Assembly (NCBI GenBank): GCA_024695145.1
Contig: JAILIS010000015.1
Span: 1-41,466, forward strand
Length of the DNA: 41,466 bases
Source: Lachnospiraceae bacterium
Lineage (GTDB): Bacteria > Bacillota > Clostridia > Lachnospirales > Lachnospiraceae
Direction of reading: 5' to 3'
In this document: positions 27,650 to 37,006 of the stretch, piece after piece
Numbering within the stretch: position 1 is the stretch's first letter
How the letters are laid out: every line of letters starts with the position of its first letter
The notes under the pieces: generated by a model
Databases searched by the model: none
The model's input: the letters and a program-made list of their open reading frames with translations, nothing else
Told to the model about the DNA's origin: nothing
Program-made: the position numbers and the translations under genes

Positions 27650-30127
27650 TCACTCAAGATCCGATACAGGTTCTATGGGTGCCCCGGTGACCGGATCAAG
27701 GAATATTCCCGTGGACGGGTCTATCGCATAACCGGTTTCCGGATCGATCTCCACTTTTCTTTCCGTCTGATCTTCCTCGTCGGGATTGTCAGAGTTCTCA
27801 TCAACAAATGTAATGGCTGAATTGCTGTTTTCTTCCGAATCAACGATTATCTCGCCAGTAACTTCCTCTTCTTTATCCTCTTCAGTTGATCCCCTGGAGA
27901 ATTCCTGCTGCTTCTCGGCAAGTTCTTCGGCTTCTTTCTCGGTAAGCTCTTCCGTCTGGAATATACCCATATAAGGAAGTACTTCGGTCAGGATGTCCTT
28001 GCACAGTTCAGCCGCATATTTGGATACGGCCTGATTGCCGGTATTCGGCTCATCAACAACGACATAGCATACTATCTGCGGATCGTCGGCAGGTGCAAAT
28101 GACATAAAAGAAACGACATAATTATGCTTGTCTCTCGGATATTTCTCGGCCGTTCCGGTCTTGCCGCCGATCCTGTAGCCTGCAGGTCTTGCACTCTTAC
28201 CGGTACCGTTTTCAACTACCCCTATACACAGTTCCCTGATCTTGGCGCTCGTCTCTTCCGAAACGGTCTGCTTGAGTATCCTGGGTTCAACGGTTTCAAC
28301 GGTAGTTCCCGCGGAATCAAGTATCTTGGTGACAACATGCGGCTTGTAGTAATATCCTCCGTTGATAAGGCTGCAAAATCCGGTTACCATCTGTATCATG
28401 GTAACATTGAAGCCCTGTCCGAAAGAACTGATCGCAAGGTCAGTCGGCGTCATCGTGTTGACATCAAATACAAGCGAGTTGGTAAGCGCCTCACCCGTAA
28501 GATCTATGTTTGTCTTCAGGCCGAAATTGAACAGCTGGTTATATTTCATGAATATGCTCTTCCCGATCTTCTCTCCGATCTTCATAAACGCGATATTACA
28601 TGACTGTTCGATCGCTCCGGCAAAAGTCAGCGTGCCGTGTCCGAGACGGTTGCTGCAGTGGATCTCATGATCTCCGACTTCGAGAACACCGTTACATACA
28701 TATGATTCATCGCCCTTCAGTATCCCTTCCTCAAGTCCGCAGGCCATAGTGAACGGCTTCATCGTTGATCCGGGTTCATAAGTCGAATTGATGCAGAAAT
28801 TCTTCCACAGTGCGTTAAGTGCCTCCATTTTGGCATCTTCATATGCCTTCTCATAAGCTTCGGCATAAGACAGACCGGCATAAGGATCGGAACTGTTCTG
28901 CTCCGAATCATCCTTTTCCTCCTCTTCGCCGCCTATATTTATGTCTATATCCTGTGCAGGCTCGGTTTCCGTCTTCACCGCTTCCTGCTCGTCGCCCTGT
29001 TCGTCGGATCCTTCGGCAGCTTCCGCCTCTGATCCGTTCTCATCAGGCTTTTCAGTCTTCTCATCATCTTTCTTTTCGGTCTCGGCCATTTTTCTGACGG
29101 CCTCTGCGATCTCGGCATCATCCATGTTTTCAATGTCCGTATCGCTGTCAAGGATACCGTTCATGAGTCCGAACTTTTCGGGATCAAGTTCAACATTAAC
29201 TTCGAGATTATCGGTATTTCTCGGATCGTTAAGGTTAAATACGGGATAGCTGGCCATCGCAAGTATCTCGCCGTTGTTCGGATTCATTATGATGACACCT
29301 GTATTTGATGATCCCGCGCCCTCTCTTGCCTCGTCACGGTGTGCTTCATTAAATGCGAGAATGTTTTTCTCAACGATACTCTGTATATTGACGTCGAGAC
29401 TAGTAACGAGAGTCTTTCCGTCCTGGGCGGGTTTTAATGAACGCTGCAGGTTTTCGTCGTCGTTAAGATATCCGTATTCCCTTCCGTTCGTCCCCACAAG
29501 CGTATCGTTATAGAACTCCTCAAGACCGTAGGCACCCTCGTTATCACCCTGCACGAAACCTATGACGTCGCACGCGAGAGAATTGTATGGATACTGTCTG
29601 ACATATGTATCTTCAAGCCACACACCCTTAAAGTCCGGGAACAGGCTTGGATTATTTGCCATGTTCATTATCTCACTGACATTTTCATAACTCTGTTTCT
29701 TGGCTACTATCTTGTACTGGCTGCCTGGGTTGGACATGATGAAAGAGCGGAGCTCATCTTTGGTGTAGGAAAATTCGATCGGCGAAGAATACAGTGCCGA
29801 GAGTGTACTTTCAATATATGCGCCGTCTTCTTTATTGAGCGTTTTGGAATCGACGCAGACGTTATAAACCTTCTGGCTGACTGCGATCTTGGTATTGTTA
29901 CGGTCAACTATATCGCCGCGCTTAGCGGGAATGGTGATACTGTCATATGACTGCTGTGACAGTACTCTCTTCTTATATTTATCTCCGTTATCACGGTTGA
30001 TCACAAACAGTCTCATGCCTAAAAAAGCAAAAGCCACCAGTATCATAACGAATAATACTGCCAGCTTTAATGACATCGTCTGTGTGAATCTTCCGGATCC
30101 GTTCTTCTGTTTATTCCTCTTAGCCAA
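27650..30127 (-). CDS. Septal transpeptidase (FtsI/SpoVD-type PBP) with acidic insert
   Basis: Crosslinks septal peptidoglycan as partner of the downstream ftsW. The 825-residue chain has a membrane anchor (about 19-40), a PBP dimerisation domain and a transpeptidase domain with SxxK at 454-457 (STMK), SxN at 509-511 (SCN) and KTG at 656-658. Two features are odd. First, about 120 residues at 310-430 are very acidic and low-complexity, inserted just before the catalytic serine segment. Second, an acidic tail from about 725 ends in three 8-residue repeats (DPETGYAI, DPSTGIFL, DPVTGAPI). No PASTA domain is present. The start is TTG with AGGTAGAG upstream. It follows ftsL directly. Confidence 0.94.
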   Translation of the reverse strand: MAKRNKQKNGSGRFTQTMSLKLAVLFVMILVAFAFLGMRLFVINRDNGDKYKKRVLSQQSYDSITIPAKRGDIVDRNNTKIAVSQKVYNVCVDSKTLNKEDGAYIESTLSALYSSPIEFSYTKDELRSFIMSNPGSQYKIVAKKQSYENVSEIMNMANNPSLFPDFKGVWLEDTYVRQYPYNSLACDVIGFVQGDNEGAYGLEEFYNDTLVGTNGREYGYLNDDENLQRSLKPAQDGKTLVTSLDVNIQSIVEKNILAFNEAHRDEAREGAGSSNTGVIIMNPNNGEILAMASYPVFNLNDPRNTDNLEVNVELDPEKFGLMNGILDSDTDIENMDDAEIAEAVRKMAETEKKDDEKTEKPDENGSEAEAAEGSDEQGDEQEAVKTETEPAQDIDINIGGEEEEKDDSEQNSSDPYAGLSYAEAYEKAYEDAKMEALNALWKNFCINSTYEPGSTMKPFTMACGLEEGILKGDESYVCNGVLEVGDHEIHCSNRLGHGTLTFAGAIEQSCNIAFMKIGEKIGKSIFMKYNQLFNFGLKTNIDLTGEALTNSLVFDVNTMTPTDLAISSFGQGFNVTMIQMVTGFCSLINGGYYYKPHVVTKILDSAGTTVETVEPRILKQTVSEETSAKIRELCIGVVENGTGKSARPAGYRIGGKTGTAEKYPRDKHNYVVSFMSFAPADDPQIVCYVVVDEPNTGNQAVSKYAAELCKDILTEVLPYMGIFQTEELTEKEAEELAEKQQEFSRGSTEEDKEEEVTGEIIVDSEENSNSAITFVDENSDNPDEEDQTERKVEIDPETGYAIDPSTGIFLDPVTGAPIEPVSDLE
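27674..27745 (-). repeat. Three tandem 24-bp units at the transpeptidase C-terminus
   Basis: They encode DPETGYAI, DPSTGIFL and DPVTGAPI at residues 795-818, each sharing D-P-x-T-G. The DNA has diverged more than the protein pattern, suggesting the amino-acid motif is maintained. Confidence 0.8.
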
Positions 30128-30135
30128 AACTCTAC

Positions 30136-30576
30136 CTATTCAAGAGAAACGAACTGTCTGACATAATCGGTACCGTCGCTGTTATATACAACGATTTGAT
30201 CGTCACTCGCATAAGTCATTCCGAGCTCGTCCATAGCCCGTTTCTTTATATTCTCCAAACCTATAGCGCCTTTAATGCGGCTCTCATAATCATCATTCTC
30301 GGCACGAAGCGACTGCAGTTCTATCTCCATCGCCGAGATCGTATCAACATAAGTTGTCAGGGATGACTGAAGGCGTATATACTGTACGCACACAATTCCG
30401 GTCAGGATCATGGCAAGCGTCATGAAGAGCATGAATGCAGGATTCATTCCGGTATCCCGGTCTATGCTCTTTCGTGATCTGCCCGAAACCTTCCTCGGGG
30501 ATCTCATATCGCGTTCGACCGGCCTCAGCGCTCTTGCGGTATTCCCATATACATATTTGTTCCTGACGGATGCCAT
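30136..30576 (-). CDS. ftsL: Cell division protein FtsL-like
   Basis: A bitopic protein of 146 residues with a long basic N-terminus (about 45 residues), one membrane segment (about 46-66) and an outside coiled coil near EIELQSLRAENDDYESRI. Sequence identity in this family is low, so the call rests on topology, size and its place between rsmH and the transpeptidase. The ATG at 30576 has AGGAAGGTG upstream. It acts with FtsQ to gate septal synthesis. Confidence 0.88.
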   Translation of the reverse strand: MASVRNKYVYGNTARALRPVERDMRSPRKVSGRSRKSIDRDTGMNPAFMLFMTLAMILTGIVCVQYIRLQSSLTTYVDTISAMEIELQSLRAENDDYESRIKGAIGLENIKKRAMDELGMTYASDDQIVVYNSDGTDYVRQFVSLE

Positions 30577-30644
30577 CAAAGCACCTTCCTTCCGAGTATA
30601 CTATATCTTGTATCCAATATCAAAGTTTTTTCAAAATATTCCGT

Positions 30645-31580
30645 CTAAAGCCTTTTTTCGAATATTCGCAGCTTCGCGCTCTTGGCTCTGGGATTGTCTG
30701 TCAGTTCTTCTTCCGAAGCCGTTACCGGCTTTTTTGTAACGATCGAGCCCTTGGAAACTTTATTGCAGACACAGACCGGAAAATCCGGCGGACATGTACA
30801 CGGATCCTGTGAAACTTTGAATGCATTCTTTACTATCCGGTCTTCGAGCGAGTGAAATGTGATCACCGCTATCCTTCCGCCGGGTGTCAGCAGGTCGATC
30901 ATTGTGTCAAGTGTATCTGCGAGCACCTTCAGTTCATTGTTGAGTTCAATGCGTATTGCCTGAAATGTCTGTTTGGCGGGATGTCCCGAAGTCTTTAAAA
31001 ACTTGGCGGGTATCGATCCCCTGATGATCTCGACAAGCTCTCCTGTTGTCTTAATTGAGCCGCCTTCCCTGGCAGCCGTAATGTGCTTTGCGATAGAGGC
31101 GGCAAACCTCTCCTCCCCATATGTTCGAATGATCCTGGTAAGATCCTTCTCGGAATATGTGTTCACTATATCTGCCGCCGTCACGGAGCCCCTGTCGTCC
31201 ATCCTCATATCCAGAGGCCCGTCGCTGTTGTATGAAAATCCCCTCCCGGGTGTATCAAGCTGATATGATGATACTCCCAGATCCAACAGTATCCCGTCCG
31301 CGTCATGAACATCATTGCTTTCAAGTATCTGCCGGATGTTGCAGTAGTTGTCACGTACTATGGTGACGTTTGTAAATCCTTTCAGACGTTCCCCGGCGGC
31401 TGCAACTGCCGCTCCGTCCTGATCTATGCCGATCAATCTCCCCTGATCGTTTAGTTTTTCGAGTATGCAGCCGGAGTGTCCGCCGCCTCCCAACGTGCAA
31501 TCCACGTAGGTTCCCCTTGGCTTAATGGCAAGACCTTCGATTGTTTCCCGAAGCAGAACCGGTTTGTGCTCAAACCCCAC
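30645..31580 (-). CDS. rsmH: 16S rRNA C1402 N4-methyltransferase
   Basis: Methylates cytosine 1402 in 16S rRNA using SAM. The 311-residue protein has the SAM motif [11 protein letters not shown] near the N-terminus, the [11 protein letters not shown] segment, the [13 protein letters not shown] segment and the HSLEDRIVK motif. The start is GTG with AAGGAG six or seven bases ahead. It follows mraZ by 25 bases, the standard head of the division cluster. Confidence 0.97.
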   Translation of the reverse strand: MGFEHKPVLLRETIEGLAIKPRGTYVDCTLGGGGHSGCILEKLNDQGRLIGIDQDGAAVAAAGERLKGFTNVTIVRDNYCNIRQILESNDVHDADGILLDLGVSSYQLDTPGRGFSYNSDGPLDMRMDDRGSVTAADIVNTYSEKDLTRIIRTYGEERFAASIAKHITAAREGGSIKTTGELVEIIRGSIPAKFLKTSGHPAKQTFQAIRIELNNELKVLADTLDTMIDLLTPGGRIAVITFHSLEDRIVKNAFKVSQDPCTCPPDFPVCVCNKVSKGSIVTKKPVTASEEELTDNPRAKSAKLRIFEKRL

Positions 31581-31605
31581 TTTTGGCTCCTTCCTTTCTC
31601 ATCCC

Positions 31606-32034
31606 CTAAATGGAAAGGCCCAGCTCCGCCATTTCTTCAGCGATGTCATCCATGTTGCTGATGCCGATCTGCGCTCCCCAGCGCTCCTTGTCCCAAACCT
31701 CTATCTTGTCTATGACTCCGGCAAGAACAACATCTTTTTCAAGCCCGGCATGTTCCCTCAGATTACCGGGGACCAAAATCCTTCCCTGTTTGTCCGTTGT
31801 CACCTCGACCGAGGATCCGACTATATTACGGACATAGGTTCTTATATGATTGTTGGCCGGCAGAGCTTGGATCTTGCCCAAAAAGGTTTCCCAGGCCTCA
31901 TTGGTGTAGATCGCGAGACAACCGTCATTCCCTTTGGCTATCACAAACGCTTCCCCAAGCTGTTCGCGAAACTTTGTCGGGACTATCAGACGCCCCTTCG
32001 CGTCAATTGTGTGGTTGTATTCTCCCATGAACAT
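31606..32034 (-). CDS. mraZ: Transcriptional regulator MraZ
   Basis: Controls its own operon. The 142-residue protein contains two AbrB-like DNA-binding repeats (GEYNHTIDAKGRLIVP and GSSVEVTTDKQGRILVP) and normally assembles into a ring. GGAGAG precedes the ATG. Directly upstream lie a promoter and three 10-bp-spaced GTGG repeats that match the expected type of MraZ operator. Confidence 0.97.
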   Translation of the reverse strand: MFMGEYNHTIDAKGRLIVPTKFREQLGEAFVIAKGNDGCLAIYTNEAWETFLGKIQALPANNHIRTYVRNIVGSSVEVTTDKQGRILVPGNLREHAGLEKDVVLAGVIDKIEVWDKERWGAQIGISNMDDIAEEMAELGLSI

Positions 32035-32044
32035 GGTGCGCTCT

Positions 32045-32080
32045 CCATTTCACCACTCTCTACCACTTTTCACCACTTAT
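32045..32080 (-). promoter_or_regulatory. MraZ operator: GTGG repeats at 10-bp spacing
   Basis: On the minus strand AAGTGGTG, AAAGTGGTA and GAGTGGTG follow each other with a 10-base period, then a fourth partial ATGGAG. They lie between the mraZ -10 box and its ribosome site. MraZ is known to bind three or four such repeats to control its own operon. Confidence 0.75.
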
Positions 32081-32086
32081 GTGCAT

Positions 32087-32115
32087 ATAATACCCCCTTT
32101 CCCCCACAAATGCAA
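32087..32115 (-). promoter_or_regulatory. mraZ (division cluster) promoter
   Basis: On the minus strand TTGCAT (32110-32115), 17 bases, TATTAT (32087-32092), immediately upstream of the GTGG repeats. The spacer is unusually G-rich. Confidence 0.65.
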
Positions 32116-32148
32116 CAATTTTCCTGAAATTTCTTCAAAAAAATTTGT

Positions 32149-32187
32149 AAAAAAAAGAGAAAATACAATATGTTGTATTTCCTCTTT
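32149..32187 (-). terminator. Terminator after ychF
   Basis: A 15-bp stem (32154-32168 with 32173-32187, one wobble) with a TATG loop is followed by eight T on the minus strand. It separates ychF from the mraZ promoter. Confidence 0.88.
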
Positions 32188-32233
32188 CACTAAACCACCA
32201 TTTGATCCGGCGCAGTGCCGGCCGTTTTATATG

Positions 32234-33331
32234 CTATACATTAAATCTGAACAGTATAACGTCCCCGTCCTGTACTACATAGTCCTTGCCCTCCATTCCG
32301 ACAAGGCCCTTCTCACGTGCATTCGCAAGGCTTTTACACTCAAGCAGATCCATATAGTTTACTACCTCCGCCTTGATGAATCCCCGCTCAAAATCAGTAT
32401 GTATCTTTCCGGCCGCCTGAGGGGCTTTTGTTCCTATCTTAATGGTCCACGCCCTGCATTCATCCTCACCGGCGGTCAGAAAACTCATGAGGTTCAGTAT
32501 TCTGTAGCTAGCGGCTATCAGCTTATCAAGACCGGACTCGGAGAGTCCGAGATCCTCTAGGAACATCGCTTTTTCGTCATCATCAAGTTCCGCTATCTCC
32601 TGCTCTATCTGTGCGCAGATAACAAACACTTCGGATCCGCTCTTTGCGGCATATTCTCTTACCTTCTTAACGTGCTCGTTTCCGGCCCCGTCATCTGCCA
32701 GATCGTCTTCGGAAACATTTGCGGCAAATATCACCGGTTTGCCTGTGAGCATATTATATGAAGCGAGCCATTCCTTTTCATCATCGTCACCGCATTCATA
32801 ACCTATGGCAAGATTACCGTCTTCCAGGTGCTTTATGAGTTTTTTCAGAAACTCAACCTCTTTCGCGATCTTCTTATCATTATTCGCAGCCCTTCCCTGT
32901 TTTGCAATGCGTCGTTCAAGCACCTCAATATCCGCAAAGATCAACTCGAGATTGATCGTCTCTATATCCCTTACAGGATCGATGCTGCCATCCACATGAA
33001 CTACGTTTGTATCTTCAAAGCACCTTACAACATGTACTATGGCATCAACTTCCCTGATGTTCGCAAGGAACTGGTTGCCAAGGCCCTCTCCTTTTGACGC
33101 CCCCTTTACAAGTCCTGCGATATCAACGAATTCAATCGTTGCCGGAGTGACTTTCTTCGTATTATACAGCTGCCCGAGAAGCCTGATCCTCTCATCCGGT
33201 ACGGCTACAACGCCGACATTAGGATCGATCGTACAGAACGGATAATTCGCCGATTCCGCTCCTGCTTTTGTAAGTGAATTAAACAGTGTTGACTTTCCGA
33301 CGTTCGGAAGTCCTACGATTCCTAGTTTCAT
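32234..33331 (-). CDS. ychF: YchF/OLA1-type GTPase/ATPase
   Basis: A conserved Obg-related P-loop protein of 365 residues, usually ATP-preferring, associated with ribosomes and redox response. Motifs are GLPNVGKST (7-15), [10 protein letters not shown] (switch II) and NVSE in place of the GTP-specific NKxD, which explains ATP preference in this family. The C-terminal TGS domain follows. GGAGAGAGG precedes the ATG. It starts 21 bases after the radical SAM gene with no terminator between, so it may be read from the upstream operon as well. Confidence 0.96.
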   Translation of the reverse strand: MKLGIVGLPNVGKSTLFNSLTKAGAESANYPFCTIDPNVGVVAVPDERIRLLGQLYNTKKVTPATIEFVDIAGLVKGASKGEGLGNQFLANIREVDAIVHVVRCFEDTNVVHVDGSIDPVRDIETINLELIFADIEVLERRIAKQGRAANNDKKIAKEVEFLKKLIKHLEDGNLAIGYECGDDDEKEWLASYNMLTGKPVIFAANVSEDDLADDGAGNEHVKKVREYAAKSGSEVFVICAQIEQEIAELDDDEKAMFLEDLGLSESGLDKLIAASYRILNLMSFLTAGEDECRAWTIKIGTKAPQAAGKIHTDFERGFIKAEVVNYMDLLECKSLANAREKGLVGMEGKDYVVQDGDVILFRFNV

Positions 33332-33352
33332 CTTTTTTCCTCTCTCCTTTAT

Positions 33353-34522
33353 TTACCGGATTATATCATCAACTTTTTTCCATATTCCTTTTTTCTCATC
33401 ATATAGACAATACCATGGTTTTTGCAGATGGTTTTCTGATATCCTGTCCGAGCGGCAGTCAAAACATGCATATCTGTATTCACAATCAGAGCAGCCTTGA
33501 ACGTGATCTTTATTTAACAGCATAATATCGTCTTTTAGAACATCTGCCAGCTCGGCATCTTTTATATTTCCATGAGACAGTTTTCTTTCCATGGAACAGG
33601 GAAAAACATTCAGCTCACAATCAACATATATTTTTTCAGAATAACAATTATGTCCTTTCATATTACGCATTATTTCCGCAGATGTAGGTTTTTGTTTGAA
33701 TCTGTTAATATCTATGCACTTATTTATTAACATGTTCTTATCATATAAGTCAAAAGTTGCAGATCCGCACATTTTGGGATAATCAGGCCTGCCGTCCAAT
33801 TTCTCCAGAAATTCATCGGTATGATCGATATCCTTCATTTGTACACAATGCAATCTGTACTTGATGTTGTGTTTTTGCAATAATCCAATGGTATGACTTA
33901 TTCTTTCAAATGATCCTTTAACAGATGTTACCTTCTCGTATTCATCACAAATATCCGAATAATATGACAGAGCTATTTTGATCTTATTCTTTTTGTATAT
34001 CTCTATCATTTCTTCGGAACAAACATAACCGTTTGTAAACACTTCTATATCATCAAACAGTTCTGAGCAATATGATAAAAAATCAATAAACCGGGGATGT
34101 ATTGTTGGTTCGCCGCCTATCAGCGTCACTCTGTTGATCCCGTATCTTTTCAACTTATCACATGCATTTTTAAAGTCATCAAAACTCATGGATTTCAAGT
34201 TTAAATGCTTATCCGATTCGTTGTAACAGTGCCCGCATTTATATGGACATCCCTTTGTAATTTCGATCCAGGCAAATTTTATTTTTTGCTCATAAGAATT
34301 ATTCTCAATCATATCAGCATCCGAATCTACAATAGTTCCTTTGCTGATCAGATCCTTTAACTGATCATTTATGCAGTTGTCCTTTCCGTTAAGAAAATCC
34401 CGGATACGATCTGCTTCTTCGTTGTTCATATGGTATATTTGAGCAAATTCATTTCTCAAATCATATAAACGCGCATTTCCCGACTCACCAAAGATCAGGT
34501 AAACATTATTATTCAGTCTCAT
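33353..34522 (-). CDS. Radical SAM/SPASM enzyme, peptide-modifying type
   Basis: A 389-residue protein with the radical SAM cluster motif C92-C96-C99 (GCPYKCGHC) and the GGEPTIHP glycine-rich segment. A C-terminal SPASM-type Cys cluster (CELNVFPC, CSDCEYRYACFDC, WYC) should hold auxiliary iron-sulphur clusters. SPASM enzymes often modify ribosomally made peptides, including those of grasp-with-SPASM systems. The first 85 residues could be a recognition domain. No precursor peptide is visible within the small gaps around it. The ATG at 34522 is used because GGAGAGG lies 5 bases upstream. The gene is clearly richer in A+T than its neighbours, suggesting transfer. It follows the phosphatase gene by 19 bases. 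The substrate is unknown. Confidence 0.88.
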   Translation of the reverse strand: MRLNNNVYLIFGESGNARLYDLRNEFAQIYHMNNEEADRIRDFLNGKDNCINDQLKDLISKGTIVDSDADMIENNSYEQKIKFAWIEITKGCPYKCGHCYNESDKHLNLKSMSFDDFKNACDKLKRYGINRVTLIGGEPTIHPRFIDFLSYCSELFDDIEVFTNGYVCSEEMIEIYKKNKIKIALSYYSDICDEYEKVTSVKGSFERISHTIGLLQKHNIKYRLHCVQMKDIDHTDEFLEKLDGRPDYPKMCGSATFDLYDKNMLINKCIDINRFKQKPTSAEIMRNMKGHNCYSEKIYVDCELNVFPCSMERKLSHGNIKDAELADVLKDDIMLLNKDHVQGCSDCEYRYACFDCRSDRISENHLQKPWYCLYDEKKGIWKKVDDIIR

Positions 34523-34541
34523 TCCAACCTCTCCAAAATAC

Positions 34542-36707
34542 TCAACCATTAAACCTCAGGCACAGGGTGGTCAGGTCATCAAAAAGATCCGTATCTTTCA
34601 TGAATTCCCTTATACGCGATCTTACCCCTTCGTCGATCTGAGCCGGAGAAAGCGACGGTTCCTCATTAAGGGCCTGTAACAGTCTCTCTTCACCAAAAAG
34701 CTTTCCGGCTTCATCATGAGCTTCCGTCACGCCGTCTGTATACAGATATATCGCATCTCCGGCCTCAAGCTTTATCTCATTCACCTTATATACGGCTTTA
34801 TCCATGACCCCTGCTATCATGCTGTGCGCATCCTTATTTATGGAAAATGGCCCGCCGTCTTTAGACATCGCTGCAAGGCAGTGACCGGCATTTACAAATT
34901 TCAGGACCCCATCCGACAGACACAGGATACCGATCCATAAGGTGACGAACATGGATCCTACGTTTTCATCTATAAGAAAACTGTTGATCCGTGACACAGC
35001 CCTGCCAAGGTCCGCACTGTCTCCCGGAAGATAGCTTCGAATCGTATTCATAACGAGCACCATAAACAGCGCTGCCGGGATGCCTTTGCCCGACACATCG
35101 CCAATCACAATGGCCAGATGATCATCATCGATCATAAAATAGTCGTAGAGGTCACCTCCCACATTCTTTGCCGGAATCATTTTGCCATATATCTCAAACT
35201 CTTTCATGTCATAGAGAGGCCCGGTAACTTTCGGCAGCATCGCGTTCTGGATCTTTGCGGCCGCTTCCATTTCGGCTTCGGCTCTCTCCTTTTCGGAGGT
35301 TATCTGTACTATTTTCTTCAGATAAGCTTCGGACCTTTCGGAATACCCGGTGATCGTTTCAGCGAGCAGTTGTATCTCATCCCCTGTTCTGAAAGCATCA
35401 TCCATTTCAAGCAGGGAATCCGGCCCCGTGATGTTCCCTATCTTTTCAGTCACGAGATTCAAAGGATGCAAGGCTTTTCTGAGCGAAAAAACAATAAAGA
35501 ACTGGGCGATGAGCATGATGACCGCAAGAACAATCAGCAGTATCACCACTGTGTACCTGATAAGCCTTTTATAGGAAGCCGTCAGTTCGTCGGATATACG
35601 GTTCATATCGGCTACCAGCTTCCGGGACGGGGTCTTCAGCTCCTCAGTTGATATGAACATGACCTGTGCCCAGCCAAAGGAAGGAAACGGCGAATACGCA
35701 GCATAATACTTCTCCCCGTCAAGTGTGATCTCCGAAAAACCTGTGTTTCCGGCAAGAGCACTGTCTATCGCTTCTGAAAGATCCGGTCCCGTACCGGTCC
35801 TGACATCATACGGTTCCTCTTTGATCGCCAGTTCTCCCTTTTTCCTGGGCGAGTATATAAGCTGCCCCTTTTCGTTTATCAGAACGGAAAATCCGCTTTC
35901 CCCGATATTCCTCTCCGAAAGCTTCTTTTGCAGCGCTTCAATCCGGGTAGCTCCCTCCAGCACTGCGATCAGCTCACCGTTCTCATAAAGAGGCACACCG
36001 AATACTATCTCTTCATGATCATAGAAATATCCCATTACGGGCACAGAAAAGTATATCTCTCCCTTTTCCACGGCCCCCTTGTACCAGGGCCTTACTCTCG
36101 GATCGTATGCTCTTATTTTCCCGTTTTCGAACTTCCTGCCGGACAAGTCATCCATGGCAAGCGTTACTCCATTCGGCATGGAAATATAACAGTCAAAAGT
36201 ATACCCATCGTTTCCTCTAACGATCTCCTCCATCATAGGGCCAAGATTCGCAAGTCGTCCCATGATCTTTCTCATATTTTCGTCATTCCGGTCGAAGCCT
36301 TCAGGCATGAGTAACTGAAGAGCGTATTTACCCTGATTTTCCGGCCTTGGTTCTTCTACCGGAAGCACGCTGTAATGTCCCGGATTCCTGAGCACATCCT
36401 TTACCTGCTCTCCCAGCACCAGAAAGTCATGTTTCAAGATCCAGAATTCATCGTCCGCCTTGTCAGATGCCCATGTGACAGTCTTAACAAGACTGTCCTC
36501 TGTAAGCTTTAAGATCGCCTCTTCGGATAAGCCCGAAACCAGGTCGCCTTCTTTTATTTCGGAATCCTCAAGCAGGAGTTTCATCCTGTGAAAGAACAGG
36601 CTGATCACAGCAGCACCCAGGATGACTATGACGGCCATCGTTATGAGGACTGCCTGCAAAACCTTTTTTTCCAGTCCGCCTTTTTTTATCTGTTCAGTCT
36701 GTTTCAA
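34542..36707 (-). CDS. Sensor-linked PP2C phosphatase (RsbU/SpoIIE-like)
   Basis: A 721-residue membrane phosphatase. It has segment 1 (about 17-40), an outside double-Cache sensor (about 41-375, with the typical YDPRVRPWYKGA), segment 2 (about 384-408), HAMP, a short coiled coil, and a PP2C domain (about 490-721) with metal ligands D519 (GGDLYD) and D537 (GDVSGKG). It should dephosphorylate a STAS protein such as the one encoded just upstream, releasing it to bind its partner. The start is TTG with GGAG upstream and overlaps the STAS stop (TTGA), so the two are translationally coupled. The ligand for the Cache domain is unknown. Confidence 0.93.
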   Translation of the reverse strand: MKQTEQIKKGGLEKKVLQAVLITMAVIVILGAAVISLFFHRMKLLLEDSEIKEGDLVSGLSEEAILKLTEDSLVKTVTWASDKADDEFWILKHDFLVLGEQVKDVLRNPGHYSVLPVEEPRPENQGKYALQLLMPEGFDRNDENMRKIMGRLANLGPMMEEIVRGNDGYTFDCYISMPNGVTLAMDDLSGRKFENGKIRAYDPRVRPWYKGAVEKGEIYFSVPVMGYFYDHEEIVFGVPLYENGELIAVLEGATRIEALQKKLSERNIGESGFSVLINEKGQLIYSPRKKGELAIKEEPYDVRTGTGPDLSEAIDSALAGNTGFSEITLDGEKYYAAYSPFPSFGWAQVMFISTEELKTPSRKLVADMNRISDELTASYKRLIRYTVVILLIVLAVIMLIAQFFIVFSLRKALHPLNLVTEKIGNITGPDSLLEMDDAFRTGDEIQLLAETITGYSERSEAYLKKIVQITSEKERAEAEMEAAAKIQNAMLPKVTGPLYDMKEFEIYGKMIPAKNVGGDLYDYFMIDDDHLAIVIGDVSGKGIPAALFMVLVMNTIRSYLPGDSADLGRAVSRINSFLIDENVGSMFVTLWIGILCLSDGVLKFVNAGHCLAAMSKDGGPFSINKDAHSMIAGVMDKAVYKVNEIKLEAGDAIYLYTDGVTEAHDEAGKLFGEERLLQALNEEPSLSPAQIDEGVRSRIREFMKDTDLFDDLTTLCLRFNG

Positions 36708-37006
36708 TCCGCCATCTCCATAAAATCAGTAAACCCTGAGAGTTCAAAAATATCCCTGACCTCTTCCCTCACACCTGCAAGCACTACCTTTCCCCCGTTG
36801 TTGCAGATCATCTGGTATACCTCCAGGAGGACTCTCAGACCAGCGGAAGATATATAATCCATCTCCTTCATTTCAAATCTTACAAGAGTCACATCATCAA
36901 GTTCACCGATAAGTTTGTCCCGAAGCCCGTCTGCCGTACTGGCATCCACGCTTCCTTTTATCCTCACTGTAAGCGTGTCATTGTTTTTTTCTTTTTCTAC
37001 TGTCAT
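36704..37006 (-). CDS. STAS anti-anti-sigma factor (RsbV/SpoIIAA-like)
   Basis: A 100-residue single STAS domain. The phosphorylation site is the serine in YISSAGLRVLLE, in the usual position. In known systems the kinase phosphorylates this serine and the PP2C phosphatase removes it. Here the ATG directly follows the stop of the MATE-HATPase gene (TAAATG) and the stop overlaps the phosphatase start. The three genes therefore form a translationally coupled set. No sigma factor gene lies in the window. Confidence 0.93.
   Translation of the reverse strand: MTVEKEKNNDTLTVRIKGSVDASTADGLRDKLIGELDDVTLVRFEMKEMDYISSAGLRVLLEVYQMICNNGGKVVLAGVREEVRDIFELSGFTDFMEMAD

Noticed and set aside
28819..29249. 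Ser/Pro-rich plus-strand frames in the transpeptidase
   Set aside because: Antisense to the acidic insert (GAA/GAT codons read as TTC/ATC and TCT), with no start signals.
32205..32225. GGCCGGCACTGCGCCGG stretch after ychF as a separate terminator
   Set aside because: Imperfect short stem with no T tract; the strong terminator at 32149-32187 follows it.
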